Of a stretch of 64,000 nt of DNA, positions 11,176 through 21,065 are shown one piece after another; position 1 is the stretch's first letter, and every line of letters starts with the position of its first letter. The notes below the pieces were generated by a model, which ran no database searches, had not been told where the DNA came from, and was given only the letters and a program-made list of their open reading frames with translations. The stretch lies in the NCBI RefSeq assembly GCF_000372725.1, contig NW_005200881.1, forward strand, positions 941,447 to 1,005,446. The letters are read 5' to 3'. The position numbers and the translations under genes were made by a program. Source of the DNA: Emiliania huxleyi CCMP1516. Its lineage: Eukaryota > Haptophyta > Isochrysidales > Noelaerhabdaceae.

Positions 11176-11739
11176 GCTTTGATAACGAGAGTAGAGGGAG
11201 GGGTCCCCAGCTGTTGGGTCCCCGGGCGCTGTGTAAAGCAGGGCGCACGCCCACCTCAGAGACCTCACATATACTACAGTAGACTGTAGAGGGGTATTAT
11301 CTATTAAGGCATATTACTCTGGGTTGGGCTTGGGGGGTTTTCAGGTAGAGGGTCGACAGCGTCCTAATCTAAAATCTGAGGATTCAGGATTGAGGGCTTG
11401 CTTCAGTGAGGCCAAAGTGAGTTTATGGATGTGTGAGAACGGTGCGGGACACGAGGAGTCACGCGGACCGACTCGTCGGTGACTCTGCTGCACGCCGTTT
11501 CAGAATTTTTCTCAGCGTGAGCGAGACGTGGAAGAGTGCCACCGTCGGGTAGGACGGGTCGGCCCGGAGTATCAGAGTAGCCGTCGTGGTCGCGGCGAGC
11601 AGCGCCGGCCACTCCGGCGCCGCGTCGGCAACATGGGAGCATGTCCACCGCCACTTCGCGGTCGCAGCGCTGTTGTCGCCCAAAACGCCGCATGTACCTC
11701 TGGCGGGCCAAAGATCGACTCACATGTCGATTTCGACGC

Positions 11740-11778
11740 GACGGGCGCATGGAGGCATCACGTCTCCATGCGCCCGTC
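11740..11778. repeat. Perfect 15-bp inverted repeat (hairpin)
   Basis: GACGGGCGCATGGAG (11740-11754) and its exact complement CTCCATGCGCCCGTC (11764-11778) surround a 9-base loop. Weaker inverted similarity extends outward (GAGGTACATGCG at about 11690 and 11818), suggesting a longer decayed palindrome. Confidence 0.8.
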
Positions 11779-12302
11779 AAGTCGGAGCCAGTCTGCGGCG
11801 ATCACAGCGCTCGCAGGAGGTACATGCGAGCTTTTCAGAGTCAAGCGATTGCGCGAAATCCCACCGGTGGATTTTGGGGGGTTGTCTATACCACCTATTT
11901 CAGGCCTTGTGGGGACTGGGGTCCGGGGGGAGGTTTATTAGGCATTGTGGGGTCCGGGGGAGGGGCCTTACAAGGCACAAAAATTAGTTAGGGGCAGGGG
12001 GGCCAGGGGCTCAGCTCTCCTAGAGGGTGTGGATGCTGAGTTGACGGAAGTAAGTCCGGCGGAGACGTACTCAGCATCGTACCGCAGGAGCAGCGCGCGC
12101 AGCGTCGACTCTGGGAGATCGTCGCCGACGATGCTACGCAGGGTCTCGACGTCGTCGTCGGACACGTCTGAGGGAAGCATGGACCCAAGTGGCTGGGTCC
12201 AGATGGCTGTCGGCGCCCAAAAAAGAATTAAACTTGGCGTCGGCACAGGACTGGCGCGCAATAAATAAATACAACGACATCCCAAGCTAGGGCTGGGTCG
12301 CA

Positions 12303-12463
12303 AGAAAGAAAGAAAGAAAACAGACAACCCAAGGGAGGGATGGGAGGACGGCACGCCGCCACCACACAGGGATTTTAAGGAGAGGTGTGTGGTGCGCTAG
12401 CCGTCGCCCACCCTAGGGAGTCTGCCTCTTCCTATCTCTCTTCGCAGTCTCTCGCCGCTTCGA
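12303..12463 (-). repeat. Dispersed element R1, long copy
   Basis: The R1 core (12303-12377, inverted) continues into about 85 bases of extra sequence. The whole 160 bases is almost identical, inverted, to 29912-30068, so R1 sometimes moves within, or was inserted into, a longer repeat. Confidence 0.8.
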
Positions 12464-12613
12464 TAGTGCTGCTTCCCCCTGTAAAATTCTTCTATTGCTG
12501 TCTGCTATTGCTGCTCCGCGAGACCGAGGCCCCTCAGGTTCACAGCGGGCCGGCTGCCCCCCCCCCCCCCCCCGGGGCCCGGGCCAGTCAGCCGTTCGTG
12601 GACTCACGGGTAG

Positions 12614-14544
12614 ATGAATGCTCCGAGAATGCTGCGACCCACTAGAACAATGCTCCCGATACGACGCGGCCTCGCCACGATGCTGGGCCTCGAAGTCTTC
12701 GAGTCGTCGAGCGCGTCACTCTTTGGCGGCGAGAAAAAACTCTCAGTGAGGGACTTCGCGCTGCCGTCGGAATACGCCAATCGCAATGTCGTGCTGCTCG
12801 CGCGGCCGAGCAACGCGCCCCTGCCCGACGCGCTACCGGCCGGTGCGGGCGGCTTCTCTGTGCTCGGCGTCGTCCAGTTGTCCGGCGGCACGGCACCCTA
12901 TGAGAATCGACAAGCCTTCGAGTCGGACGTGTCGCGTCACCAAGTGCCGCCCGGCAGCGAGGTTTACAGGAAGTACGCCGGCGAGAGCGGTGGCGCGTGG
13001 CCGGGGCCGCTGGGCGACGTCTACGCGTGGTCGATTGATTCTGCCGAGCCCAAACCCGAGTGGCATGCGCGCTTCCAGGGCGGCGCGACGCCCGCCATAA
13101 CGCGGCGTCACAAGTCTTTCTTTACCGTCGAGATGCCGTCGGGTGCGGACGGGCTCGGCGCTGCCATGGTGGCGAGCACCATCACGTACCCGGCCAAGCC
13201 GCCCGCTGGCCGTCACAGTGGCCGGCTGATGGAACCGTCCATCTGGCCGAGGATCGCGCCAATCTGGCCCTCCTCCACCCACTTTCCGCACCCCGTCGAC
13301 TCGCTGCACGAAGAGGACGACACACGTTTGGTGGACGTGGAGGACGGCCGGACATGCGCCGAGCCGCCGACCCTCGACTCGCACGGCTTCGAGCTCTGTC
13401 GCTCGCCGTGCGCTGCGCCGCGCGGGACGACGCCGCGTTAATTCTCATTCATAATTGGTCATTGATCCCATTAGGTGCGTCGCCACGGACCTTGACGACG
13501 CCGCGCAGCTTGAGGCGTACCTCGCGCAGACCGCGCGGCTCGTGCAGCGGGCGACGCGGGCGGACCTCGTGGTGCCCTTCCACCACGTACGCATCGACAC
13601 GGCGCGCGGTATTCGGTGATGGTTAGGTAGGACGGGTAGAGGGTCGCCCCAAACCTCGACCCGCGAAGCCTCGAGGCTCTGTTCATATCTCGACTACCAA
13701 CCAACCAGGTATGTGTGTGTCTGTGCGTGTGTGGGACAGACGTTGTTGTGCTGTGCGCGGGGCTTCCCGCGGGGGGCCGAAGACGTACCGCCGCCGCCGC
13801 CGCCCAGCCAGGCGCGCGACCGCTTCGGCAAGCGCGGAGGCGCCGTAGAGCGCGTGCACGGCGACTACACGGCCGCGTCCGGCCCTCAGATGCTGCAGGA
13901 GCCTGGCGTCGAGGCGATGTCGTGAGCGGGGCCTTGCTTGTTTGAGCCGTTGCTCGCCACTGCTAGGAGCTCGGCGAGTGCGGCGTGCTGCCCCCGCGCG
14001 CGAGGACGATGCGCCGCGGGGCGATTCTCAACGTGTGGCGCAACGTGTCGAGCGAGGCCGTGCGGAGCAAGCCTCTGGCGCTCTGCCACGTGGGCAGCGT
14101 CGCCCCGGACGACGTCGGCGTGTACTCCTAGAAGCGGAATACGCGTTCTTGTACTCCAACTAGCGCTCGAGAGGACACGTATTCAACTGTATTCAACTGT
14201 ATCCATCGTGTTCGCACAGCGCTCTATACCCTGCACGAACCCGCATCCTTCGAGGTTGTTGGTGTATTCAGCGCGTAGGCGTGTACTACCTCGTCGAGGG
14301 CGGCGAGGGCCGTGCGGAGCGGCGCATGGGCATGAACCTCTCGCTGCACTACTCGCCGGCGCACCGGTGGAGCTACTTCCCGCGCATGACGCGCGACGAG
14401 GCCCTCGTCTTCTACACGTACGACGGCCGAGCCGACGAGCCGCGCTTCACCTTCCACGCGGCTTTCGACCCGCTGCCCGACACCGCGCCGGACGCGCCGC
14501 CGCGAGTGGCCATGATTGTCCGCTGCGCCGCCCTCTTTGAGTGA
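12614..14544 (+). CDS. AsaB/CmcJ-like oxygenase with N-terminal ASCH-like region
   Basis: Exon 1 (12614-13407) starts at ATG MNAPRMLRPTRTM. Its first half (GFSVLGVVQLSGG...H...DVYAWSIDSAEPKP) resembles an ASCH fold. Its end has VDVEDGRT...LDSHGFELCRSP, the N-terminal signature of the AsaB/CmcJ family. Exon 2 (13475 to about 13584) gives CVATDLDDAAQLEAYL and LVVPFHHV. Exon 3 (about 13740-13910) carries VHGDYTAASGP. Exon 4 (about 13968-14117) has RRGAILNVWRNV and PLALCHVGSV. Exon 5 (14279-14544) has HRWSYFPRMTRDEALVFYTY and ends RCAALFE. These are the conserved blocks of fungal and bacterial AsaB-like hydroxylases/desaturases of secondary metabolism. Substrate unknown. The fusion to an ASCH-like region is unusual. 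Confidence 0.7.
13408..13474 (+). other. Intron 1 of the AsaB-like gene
   Basis: Donor CGCC/GTGCGC, acceptor CATTAG/GTGCGT. Joining restores RSPCVATDLDD in frame. The intron and the next exon both begin GTGCG, a short direct repeat across the junctions. Confidence 0.65.
14118..14278 (+). other. GC-AG intron flanked by a 10-bp direct repeat
   Basis: Donor GTCG/GCGTGT, acceptor GCGTAG/GCGTGT. Joining gives DDVGVYYLVEGG. The sequence GGCGTGTACT occurs at both junctions (14117-14126 and 14278-14287), as if the intron arrived with a target-site duplication. Confidence 0.65.
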
Positions 14545-15094
14545 GAGGGCGCCGTGTATGATTTAGGCATGGATTTAGGAGAACGCTCACTCCCTTTGTA
14601 CGTGTCATAGTGGAGCGCGGGTGTGCATGTGTACGTGATAGCGCTGTGATACAATTACTTGGCTTTAGGCATGGCTAGTTCCACAATTTTCACTCTGACA
14701 CGCTAATCTTGAGACATTCTCATACGGGGTGTGGATGCTGGGACCTGGGTTCCCGGAAATCGGGGGACGCGACCCACCTCGCCACAGACGGTCCCGCGCC
14801 TCGCCGCTAAGACGGGGACACACCCCGCACCGTCCGCTGTGTCCCCGTCTTTGTCCGGAGTGAATACTCCAACGCACTCGTCGGTGACGGCTTCCTCCAA
14901 CCTGCGCCGCGCTCGGCGAACCTCGACAGCGCTTTCGGTGGCATGCAGCTCTTTGCGACAGAAGCCTGGAGAGCAGCTCCTCTGCTGCTCACACACTCTG
15001 CACAGTTGACACAGCCTACTGTGCGGCTGCCACAGCTGTGACAGCGATGGGCTCGCCCTCACTGGCCCTCAGTCACTTGTGCTGCGGCTTGTGT
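14545..15094. other. Intergenic region, no gene seen
   Basis: Spacer after the AsaB-like gene. Short ORFs have no recognisable features. The right end runs into the R5 repeat. Confidence 0.5.
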
Positions 15095-15206
15095 GAGCGA
15101 CACTGCTCGGCGACTGCCGGCACACTGTGAGACCATGGGTGGGAGGTAAAACCACGGTACCAGCGCTTGGTCACATCGGCCCTGAGGTCAGATCCTTCTA
15201 CTCTGT
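15095..15206 (+). repeat. Dispersed repeat R5, left copy
   Basis: The stretch from GAGCGACACTGCTCG through ACCATGGGTG and GGTAAAACCACG to TTCTACTCTG is repeated in inverted orientation at 18290-18420, with only a few differences. Weaker similarity continues outward to about 15066 and 18490. Confidence 0.8.
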
Positions 15207-15221
15207 TGATGCCTCGAGTAC

Positions 15222-16043
15222 CCGTGCACCCTTGAGGAGCTCGCAAAGCTCAGGCGCTTCATCGGCGCGTACCAGAAGAAGCAGCAGAAGGCGGGATTCA
15301 AGGGCATCAAGCTCTTTTCGGATGCGGGCTTCCAGACGCAGGGCTTCCGGTGGATCGAGTACCTCGCTCAGTGGCTGCGCCCGGCATCGAGCAGCGAGGC
15401 GTCTGCTGATCCGGCGGCGTGCTGCCGCTTTGCTGAGGTTGCGGCCCAGGTGCGTGGCAGCAGCACGTGGCAGGAGGCGAATCTCACGGTCCAGACGCTA
15501 CCGGGGGTGGGCGGCTACACGGGCGCGCAGGCTCTGCTCCAGGTCCTCTACGGGGTCTTTGGAGGGGAGGCGGCCGCGTGCTTCACGCCCAGCTTCGCCG
15601 CGGCCTCGATGCGCGACTGGTGCGCGTACGGGCCGGGGCCGGTGTCCTCGTGCAACAAGCTCTTCGGCACGGCCGACGGCGAGACTCTCGCGGGCATCCG
15701 CTGGCTGCAGCAGCACCAGCAGGAGCGCTTCGCAAAGTACGGTCCGGATTTCCCGTACCTTCAGCAGGCGGACGGCACGCCGCGGCTACTTGCCGCGTGC
15801 GACCTCGAGCACTCGCTCTGCTACTTTTCGCGCTACCTCAGCGCGCGCGCGAGCCTCGGCGCCGCCGGCGCGGAGGCCCTCAGCCGCGCGATGCCCGCGG
15901 GCTTCCGGCTCTATCGCATCGGCAAGCTGCAGGGCCTGAGCGCCGCCAAGGTCTGGGAAGACTTTGACGCGCATCGCGCTGCTGGTGCGGGAGGGGCTTT
16001 GGGCGCAGGCCCGACGACGGACCACAAGTCGCGGCACTACTGA
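15222..16043 (+). CDS. Alpha-glutamyl/putrescinyl thymine pyrophosphorylase-like (DNA-glycosylase fold) domain protein
   Basis: Open frame of 273 codons from just inside the R5 repeat to the TGA at 16041. Around residue 93 it has LPGVGGYTGAQALLQVLY, a helix-hairpin-helix-like glycosylase segment. About residue 132 it has YGPGPVSSCNKLFG, and about residue 196 EHSLCYFSRY. GPG and EHSLC are hallmarks I associate with the aGPT-pyrophosphorylase families, which are linked to hypermodified-thymine biology in phages and bacteria and also occur in some algae. No ATG precedes the conserved part in frame (a TGA lies just upstream, in the R5 edge), so the N-terminus is either on an unseen exon or was lost when R5 inserted. 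Family assignment is from motif memory. Confidence 0.55.
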   Translation, partial: PCTLEELAKLRRFIGAYQKKQQKAGFKGIKLFSDAGFQTQGFRWIEYLAQWLRPASSSEASADPAACCRFAEVAAQVRGSSTWQEANLTVQTLPGVGGYTGAQALLQVLYGVFGGEAAACFTPSFAAASMRDWCAYGPGPVSSCNKLFGTADGETLAGIRWLQQHQQERFAKYGPDFPYLQQADGTPRLLAACDLEHSLCYFSRYLSARASLGAAGAEALSRAMPAGFRLYRIGKLQGLSAAKVWEDFDAHRAAGAGGALGAGPTTDHKSRHY

Positions 16044-16415
16044 TGCGCTCGCGCAGCTCGCGACGCGCGCTGCCCGGTGGAGGGCGCTGGAGGGCACGTG
16101 CTAGACGCCACATTACCCCACATATCAGACGCCGCGCAGAGCGCCGCGAGAGAGCCACATCCAGACGCGGCGCGAGTCTTCCAGACACACATGACAAAAC
16201 ATTTGGGCAATATACAAAACTCGTAACGTAGAGTCCTTACGTATACTAGCTTCTACCGCGGCCGACGGCGCCCAGGCGCCAGGGCCCAGCTGACAGAGAC
16301 GTGAGCAGCCGCTGCGTGGTGTGTGCAGACGGAACCACGGAAGGCGCAGCGGGCAGAAATCTATGCAGGTAGTGGCAGGTATTGGCGCGGTGCGCGCACT
16401 CACAAAGGGGCCGCA

Positions 16416-17480
16416 TCAGTCCGCTGCCACGCGCAGTGCCCCCTTCTTCAGCTCCGCCACCTGGTCGAGCGCGTCGCCGAGCAGCCCCTTGGCCACGCCA
16501 AAGTCGCGCAGCTGCTCCACGCCGCCGCTCGCACGCACCTCGGCGGCGTGGTCGGCCACGTAGCGGCGGCACTGCGCGAGGAGCCGCCCGTCGCCCGTCG
16601 TGTGCGCCGCCTCGAGCAGCGGCACGGCGGTCGCCGGCGCGACGCTCTCCTGCAGCGCCTGCGCGCAGAGCAGCTCGAGGCGCGGCACCTGGTACATCTG
16701 CGCCAGCTCCCGCAGGTCGAGCGCGCGCTGCGCCCTGCCCTCCTCCTCGCCGAGGTCGAACTTGTCGGAGAGGAGGTAGTCGACGAGGGCGGTGAAGCTG
16801 GCGAGGTCGGTGTGGGACACTGTGACCTCGGCGGCGTCGCGCTCCTTCATGCCGATGCCGAACATGGTCCGAAAGACCGGGGACCGGGCGCAGAGGTTGT
16901 TTTTGCTCACGTTCTCGATGCGCTCCCGGTCGTCGCCGACCAGGAAGGTGACCATGCCCTGCGGGAGGGACGCGTCGCCCCGCGTCGTTGCGAAGTCGGC
17001 TCCAAGGGTCGAAGGCGGAACGACGATCGGGGCAAAGGAGGGAGGCGGAGGAGGCGCAGCCACGCAGACCTGGCGGAGGCCAACGCTCGAACTGACCAAC
17101 AGCGTGCTGCCGTCGGGGCTGATGGCGACTTCATCTGGGTAGAAGAACTCCGCAGCGTCGCCCACGCCGTCAGCGCTGCCCCTGGTGCCACTGCCCGCGA
17201 GGGTCGTCACCTCTCCCGTCGCCACCTCCACCCGCCTGGCGGAGGCCTCCTTCGGAACCGACCAACAGAGTGCTGCCGTCCGGGCTGATGGCGACTTCAT
17301 CTGGGCAGTCGAACTGCGCCGCGCGTCGCCAACGCCATCGGCGATGCCCGTGGTGCCACTGCCCGCGATCGTTGTCACCTCCAGTCGCCACCTCCACCCG
17401 CCGGATCTTGTTGTTGAGGAGGTCTGCCACAAACATTGTGTCCCCTTCGCGTGCGAGCGTGACACTGCACTTGGCGCCGA
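16416..17480 (-). pseudogene. NHL-repeat plus BTB-domain protein, frame-broken
   Basis: Read leftwards. NHL units (MFVADLLNNKIRRVEVATG; TIAGSGTTGIADGVGD; PDEVAISPDGSTLLV) come first. A BTB domain follows (VTFLVGDDRERI...SPVFRTMFGIGMKERDAAEVTVS) with a helical BACK-like tail ending GALRVAAD at 16416. The NHL part changes frame at least three times (about 17385, 17330 and 17240); the first two shifts nearly cancel. The BTB part is intact. Either the gene is decaying or the assembly has indels. A better-preserved relative lies at 27881-29193. NHL propellers bind protein or RNA, and BTB domains often recruit Cullin-3 ligases. Confidence 0.65.
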
Positions 17481-17824
17481 GCGCCCGCGGCTCAGACCTT
17501 TTGCAAGCCGACCCTCGGTGGGAGCACCGGTCCGGACCGATGGCGCTCGGTGTGGAGCAAGCAAGACACACCCACCTCCCATCGGCGCGCGCCCGAGGTT
17601 CAAACGGCCGCCAGGAGCACCAAGAGGACTCCTCATGGCTGCTCCCAAGTGGGCTTCGACCGGCCTCGGCTGGGGGGCGGGTTGTCCCGGCTGCGGACAC
17701 GTTTTGTAGCCCCCTGGGCCCGTGACAGCACCCCAAAACTGCCCCTCGGCGGCATACAGCACTGCCAGCCAGCCTCTTCCTCCTCCTCAAGGGCTGTAAT
17801 ATAGGCCATATTGCCAAAAGATTC

Positions 17825-18080
17825 TTTGCCTTCGCGGCAACGCGATGGCGGCAAGGCCTCTTTGCGCGCCCGCCCTCGTCACGCCGAAGACCAACCGACG
17901 TCGGACCGCGGTGAGACCACGCCGCCCCCCGCGCCCGTCCGCGCCCGCAACGTGAACACATACATACGCGCGTCCCTCACCGCACGGAAACATACGCGCT
18001 GGCCGCGCACACAGCCTCACATGCAGCGCAGTCCGCATGCCCGCGCCCTGGGCCGCCGACGACCCGGTCGGGCGGGCTGA
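17825..18080. repeat. Dispersed repeat R3, copy 1
   Basis: About 250 bases starting TTCGCGGCAACGCGATGGCG and ending GACCCGGTCGGGCGGGCTGA. The same sequence recurs in the same orientation at 63446-63694 with few differences. ORFs in it are shared by both copies but match nothing I recognise. Confidence 0.85.
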
Positions 18081-18081
18081 G

Positions 18082-18163
18082 TACGGGGTGTGGACCGTGA
18101 GTTGACCAGGGGTTGTGCGCCGGGCCCTCCTGCTCGGCTCCAGCCAGTAGACAAGTCTTGTCA
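18082..18163 (-). repeat. Dispersed repeat R4, copy 1
   Basis: Nearly identical, inverted, to 31249-31332 (GACAAGACTTGTCTACTGGC ... CACACCCCGTACTC). Here it directly adjoins R3. Confidence 0.85.
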
Positions 18164-18289
18164 CTAACAGAGTAGAATTCTACGAATACAAGCCCCTCTC
18201 ACAGCAGACTGGCACGAACTAGCACCACAAAAGGCAAACAAAACAGCAGACAACGGCCCCTTATGGGCCGTCGAAGAGGCCGTCATACT

Positions 18290-18420
18290 CCAGAGTAGAA
18301 GGATCTGACCTCGGGGCCGATGTGACCAAGCGCTGGTAGCGTGGTTTTACCTCACACCCATGGTCTCACAGACACAGTGTGCCGGCAGTCGCCGAGCACT
18401 TGGAGCACTTGGAGTGCAGT
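18290..18420 (-). repeat. Dispersed repeat R5, right (inverted) copy
   Basis: Inverted partner of 15095-15206. The pair brackets about 3.1 kb holding the pyrophosphorylase-like and NHL-BTB genes. Confidence 0.8.
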
Positions 18421-18510
18421 CGGCAACCTCACATCGAGCAGTGTCGCTCAGATTTCCAGAAAAAACCAAAGAGGCCGCAGCACGTGTGTGAGTGAGGCGC
18501 GAGACCTTCC

Positions 18511-19653
18511 ATGGCCTCCCACCGCATCGGCGCCCGCGTCGCGGGCCTCTCGCCAGCGCAGCTGTGCGCCATCATCGAGGCGCAGGCGGGCGCGAGCGCC
18601 GCCGCGCTGCGCGTGGCGGAGGAGCACGCCGCACGGCTCGTGGAGCAGCCCGAGTGGGTGCTCTCCGAGGTCCTCCTCTCGCCGGACCTCGCCCCGCACA
18701 TCCTCGGCCAGCTGCCGACTAAGGAGCACGCCGCCAAGGGGACGTGCCGCGCGTGGCGCCGCGGCTGGAAGGAGACGCTGGCGCGGCGCAAGAGGCCGCG
18801 CCTGCTCGTGTTCGGCGGCGAAGGCAGCGAGGGCGAGTTCCTCAGCTCGTTGGAGCGGTACGACCCGTCAACGAATGAGTGGGAGGAGGAGGCTGTGGCG
18901 CCGATGTTGCCGCCGACACGATCCGGTGTACGCTGGTCGATGCTCGACGGCAAGTGGTACGCTGTGGGTGGGGCGGCGGCACCCAGCTCGGTGGAGCGGT
19001 ACGACCTGGCTACGAAGGTATGGGACGCAGTGGCGCCGATGGCGACAGCACGGTATCTCAACGCCGTGGCGGTGCTCGACGGCATATACGCTGTGGGCGG
19101 CGAGGACTACGAGGTCCCCCCGGGGGCCGCCCTCCGCTCCATGGAGCGGTACGATCCCGCGACAAACGCGTGGGAGGCGGTGGCACCGATGGCGGCGGCT
19201 CGGAAAGACTTCGACGTGGCGGTGCTTGACGGCAAGCTGTACGCTGTGGGTGGCCTAAATGCCGACGAAGGTGCCCTCAGCACGGTCGAGCGGTATGATC
19301 CCGCGACGAACGTGTGGGAGGCGGTCGCGCCGCTGACGAGGGCGATGGAGTGTCTCAGCGTGGCGGTGCTCGACGGAAAGCTGTATGCTATTGGCGGGTA
19401 CGGTGACGGCTACCTCACGTCCGTGGAGCGGTACGACCCGGCGTTGGATGCGTGGGAGGCGGTGGCGCCACTGGCGACTGCGCGGGCGGGGCACGGCGTG
19501 GCGGCGCTCGACGGCAAGTTGTACGTTGCTGGCGGGTACGACGGCAGCAACTACCTGAGTTCGGTGGAGATGTACGATCCGGCCGGGAATGCGTGGGAGG
19601 AGATGGCGCCACTGGTGACGGCGCGGAGTGTTCATGGCATTGCCGTGCTGTAA
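18511..19653 (+). CDS. Intronless Kelch-repeat protein with F-box-like N-terminus
   Basis: A 380-codon uninterrupted ORF from ATG (MASHRIGARVAGLS) to TAA. Residues about 60-90 (LAPHILGQLP...CRAWRRGWKETL) resemble an F-box. Residues 95-380 hold six Kelch repeats of about 47 residues, each with ...LDGKLYAVGG... and ...SVERYDPATNxWEAVAPM. Such proteins usually act as substrate adaptors of ubiquitin ligases, with the propeller binding the target. The lack of introns contrasts with its intron-rich neighbours and suggests retroposition or recent duplication. The gene starts 20 bases beyond the R5-related sequence. Confidence 0.9.
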   Translation: MASHRIGARVAGLSPAQLCAIIEAQAGASAAALRVAEEHAARLVEQPEWVLSEVLLSPDLAPHILGQLPTKEHAAKGTCRAWRRGWKETLARRKRPRLLVFGGEGSEGEFLSSLERYDPSTNEWEEEAVAPMLPPTRSGVRWSMLDGKWYAVGGAAAPSSVERYDLATKVWDAVAPMATARYLNAVAVLDGIYAVGGEDYEVPPGAALRSMERYDPATNAWEAVAPMAAARKDFDVAVLDGKLYAVGGLNADEGALSTVERYDPATNVWEAVAPLTRAMECLSVAVLDGKLYAIGGYGDGYLTSVERYDPALDAWEAVAPLATARAGHGVAALDGKLYVAGGYDGSNYLSSVEMYDPAGNAWEEMAPLVTARSVHGIAVL

Positions 19654-21065
19654 GGGAAATGAGTCCAGTCGACTCTCTACATGAATGTCGTGTTCTCGAG
19701 TGGTGGGGGAAGCGGCCCGCATCACCCTGAGACCGTCCGACCCACACGCGAAAAGAATAACAAATAACGTACCTTAAGGTACGACCCTCCCGAAAGTGGT
19801 ATTAGTACGCCCATGAAAAGGGGACCCCGCACAATCGCTCCGTCGCTCCTCTCGGCCACTGGAGTGACGGGCTCCGTCAACCATTGAAGACGCCGCGTGT
19901 CGCGCGTGCGCCGGATGGGCTGCTTCTAACTCGATCGCGTTCCGCTCGAGATACAGCTTGATGTGCGAGTTGGAGTGGTCTCACGGAGTCGGCGCCGCCG
20001 CTCGGCGCTGTTCTGCTGGTTTGGCGATCCAGCGCTGCTCGTCCAGACAGAGGCTGCCTCCACTCCTGAGCTGCTCAGGCGCCTGGTCAATCAAGGCCAC
20101 CCACCGGCATGCTCTGGGAGCGCGGATGCACACCAGCTCGCGCTGCTGGACCCACGGTGGCTGCCTTCGGCCACCGGCAGCGCCGGTGTGACGACATGCT
20201 GGCGGCGGTCTTCCGCAAACTACTGTCAGGCGAGTGCACGACGAGATATGACCATGTGGGCGCTCGCATGTGCATGTGTGCTCAGGGCACCTCAGGGCTG
20301 CTGCGTGACGCGTGGCTCGGCTTCGCGAGCGCTTGTGAATTTTCTGTGATTTTTTGTACTAATAGCACTTGCGGGAGTGGTAAAGCAACAAGAGGGGCGG
20401 ATGGCATGCCGATGTGGCGTGTTTTTTATTGTCGCCGGCGATACCTAGAGCGTATATCTTCTCAACCCTGTAAACCACCCCACTCCAGTGTAGGGGGGGG
20501 GTCTGGGGGGGGCTTTGCCCCCCCCAGCGGGGGGGCTTGGGGGGGCAGAGCCCCCCCGAAGAAAATTTGCCATTTCAAGGCCAAAAATACGAAGTTTTTA
20601 ACCCAAATTTGAGCCGTGTCACGCCTATCGGCCCCCTCGAACGGCGCTCCTAGTGACTCATTAGCGCTCCATCCACACCTCATATTGCACCTCATAAAGC
20701 AAAAAAGTTGTGTTTCAACCTCTACTGGTTGGGGGGGCAAATGTGTGCGAAATAAGTTAAGGAAAACTATTAAAGTGAAAAATATCCGCCCCGAATCGAT
20801 ATACCCCAGCCAGGTATTTCAATTGACCTTACAGCTACCTGTAAGTCTTACAGTGAACTTACAGCCGCAATCGAAATACCCAGGCTTGGTATCTCATATA
20901 GGGTGGGGTTTTTCAAAAAAATGCAGTAAAAGCGTTGCAAATCGCCTCGAATGGTTGCGGGTGGTCACCGGGACTATAGTGTACTTATTCGATTGATCTC
21001 ACTGAACACTCGCGATTCTAAAACAAACTTTTTCGCAAAGTCATAACAGTCGCGCCGTGCTCAAC
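19654..21065. other. Intergenic, lower-GC region
   Basis: No supported gene. Composition is more AT-rich than elsewhere, especially 20380-21060. It contains the G/C hairpin described separately. Confidence 0.6.
20492..20558. repeat. Poly-G/poly-C hairpin cluster
   Basis: Runs of seven to nine G alternate with runs of C (GGGGGGGCTTTGCCCCCCCC and a second arm ending CAGAGCCCCCCC). They can fold as nested stem-loops or G-quadruplexes. Run lengths may be unreliable in the assembly. Confidence 0.8.

Larger units (their letters stand above)
11176..12613. other. Intergenic region with hairpin and R1 repeat
   Basis: No supported gene. It contains a strong inverted repeat near 11740-11778, G-rich sequence at 11870-11970, a long R1 copy and a poly-C run at about 12557-12573. 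The composition is less GC-rich than the genes on either side. Confidence 0.6.

Noticed and set aside
17787..18164. ORF on the minus strand across R3
   Set aside because: Shared with the other R3 copy but interrupted by indels there, and composed of Arg/Ala-rich low complexity; treated as repeat.
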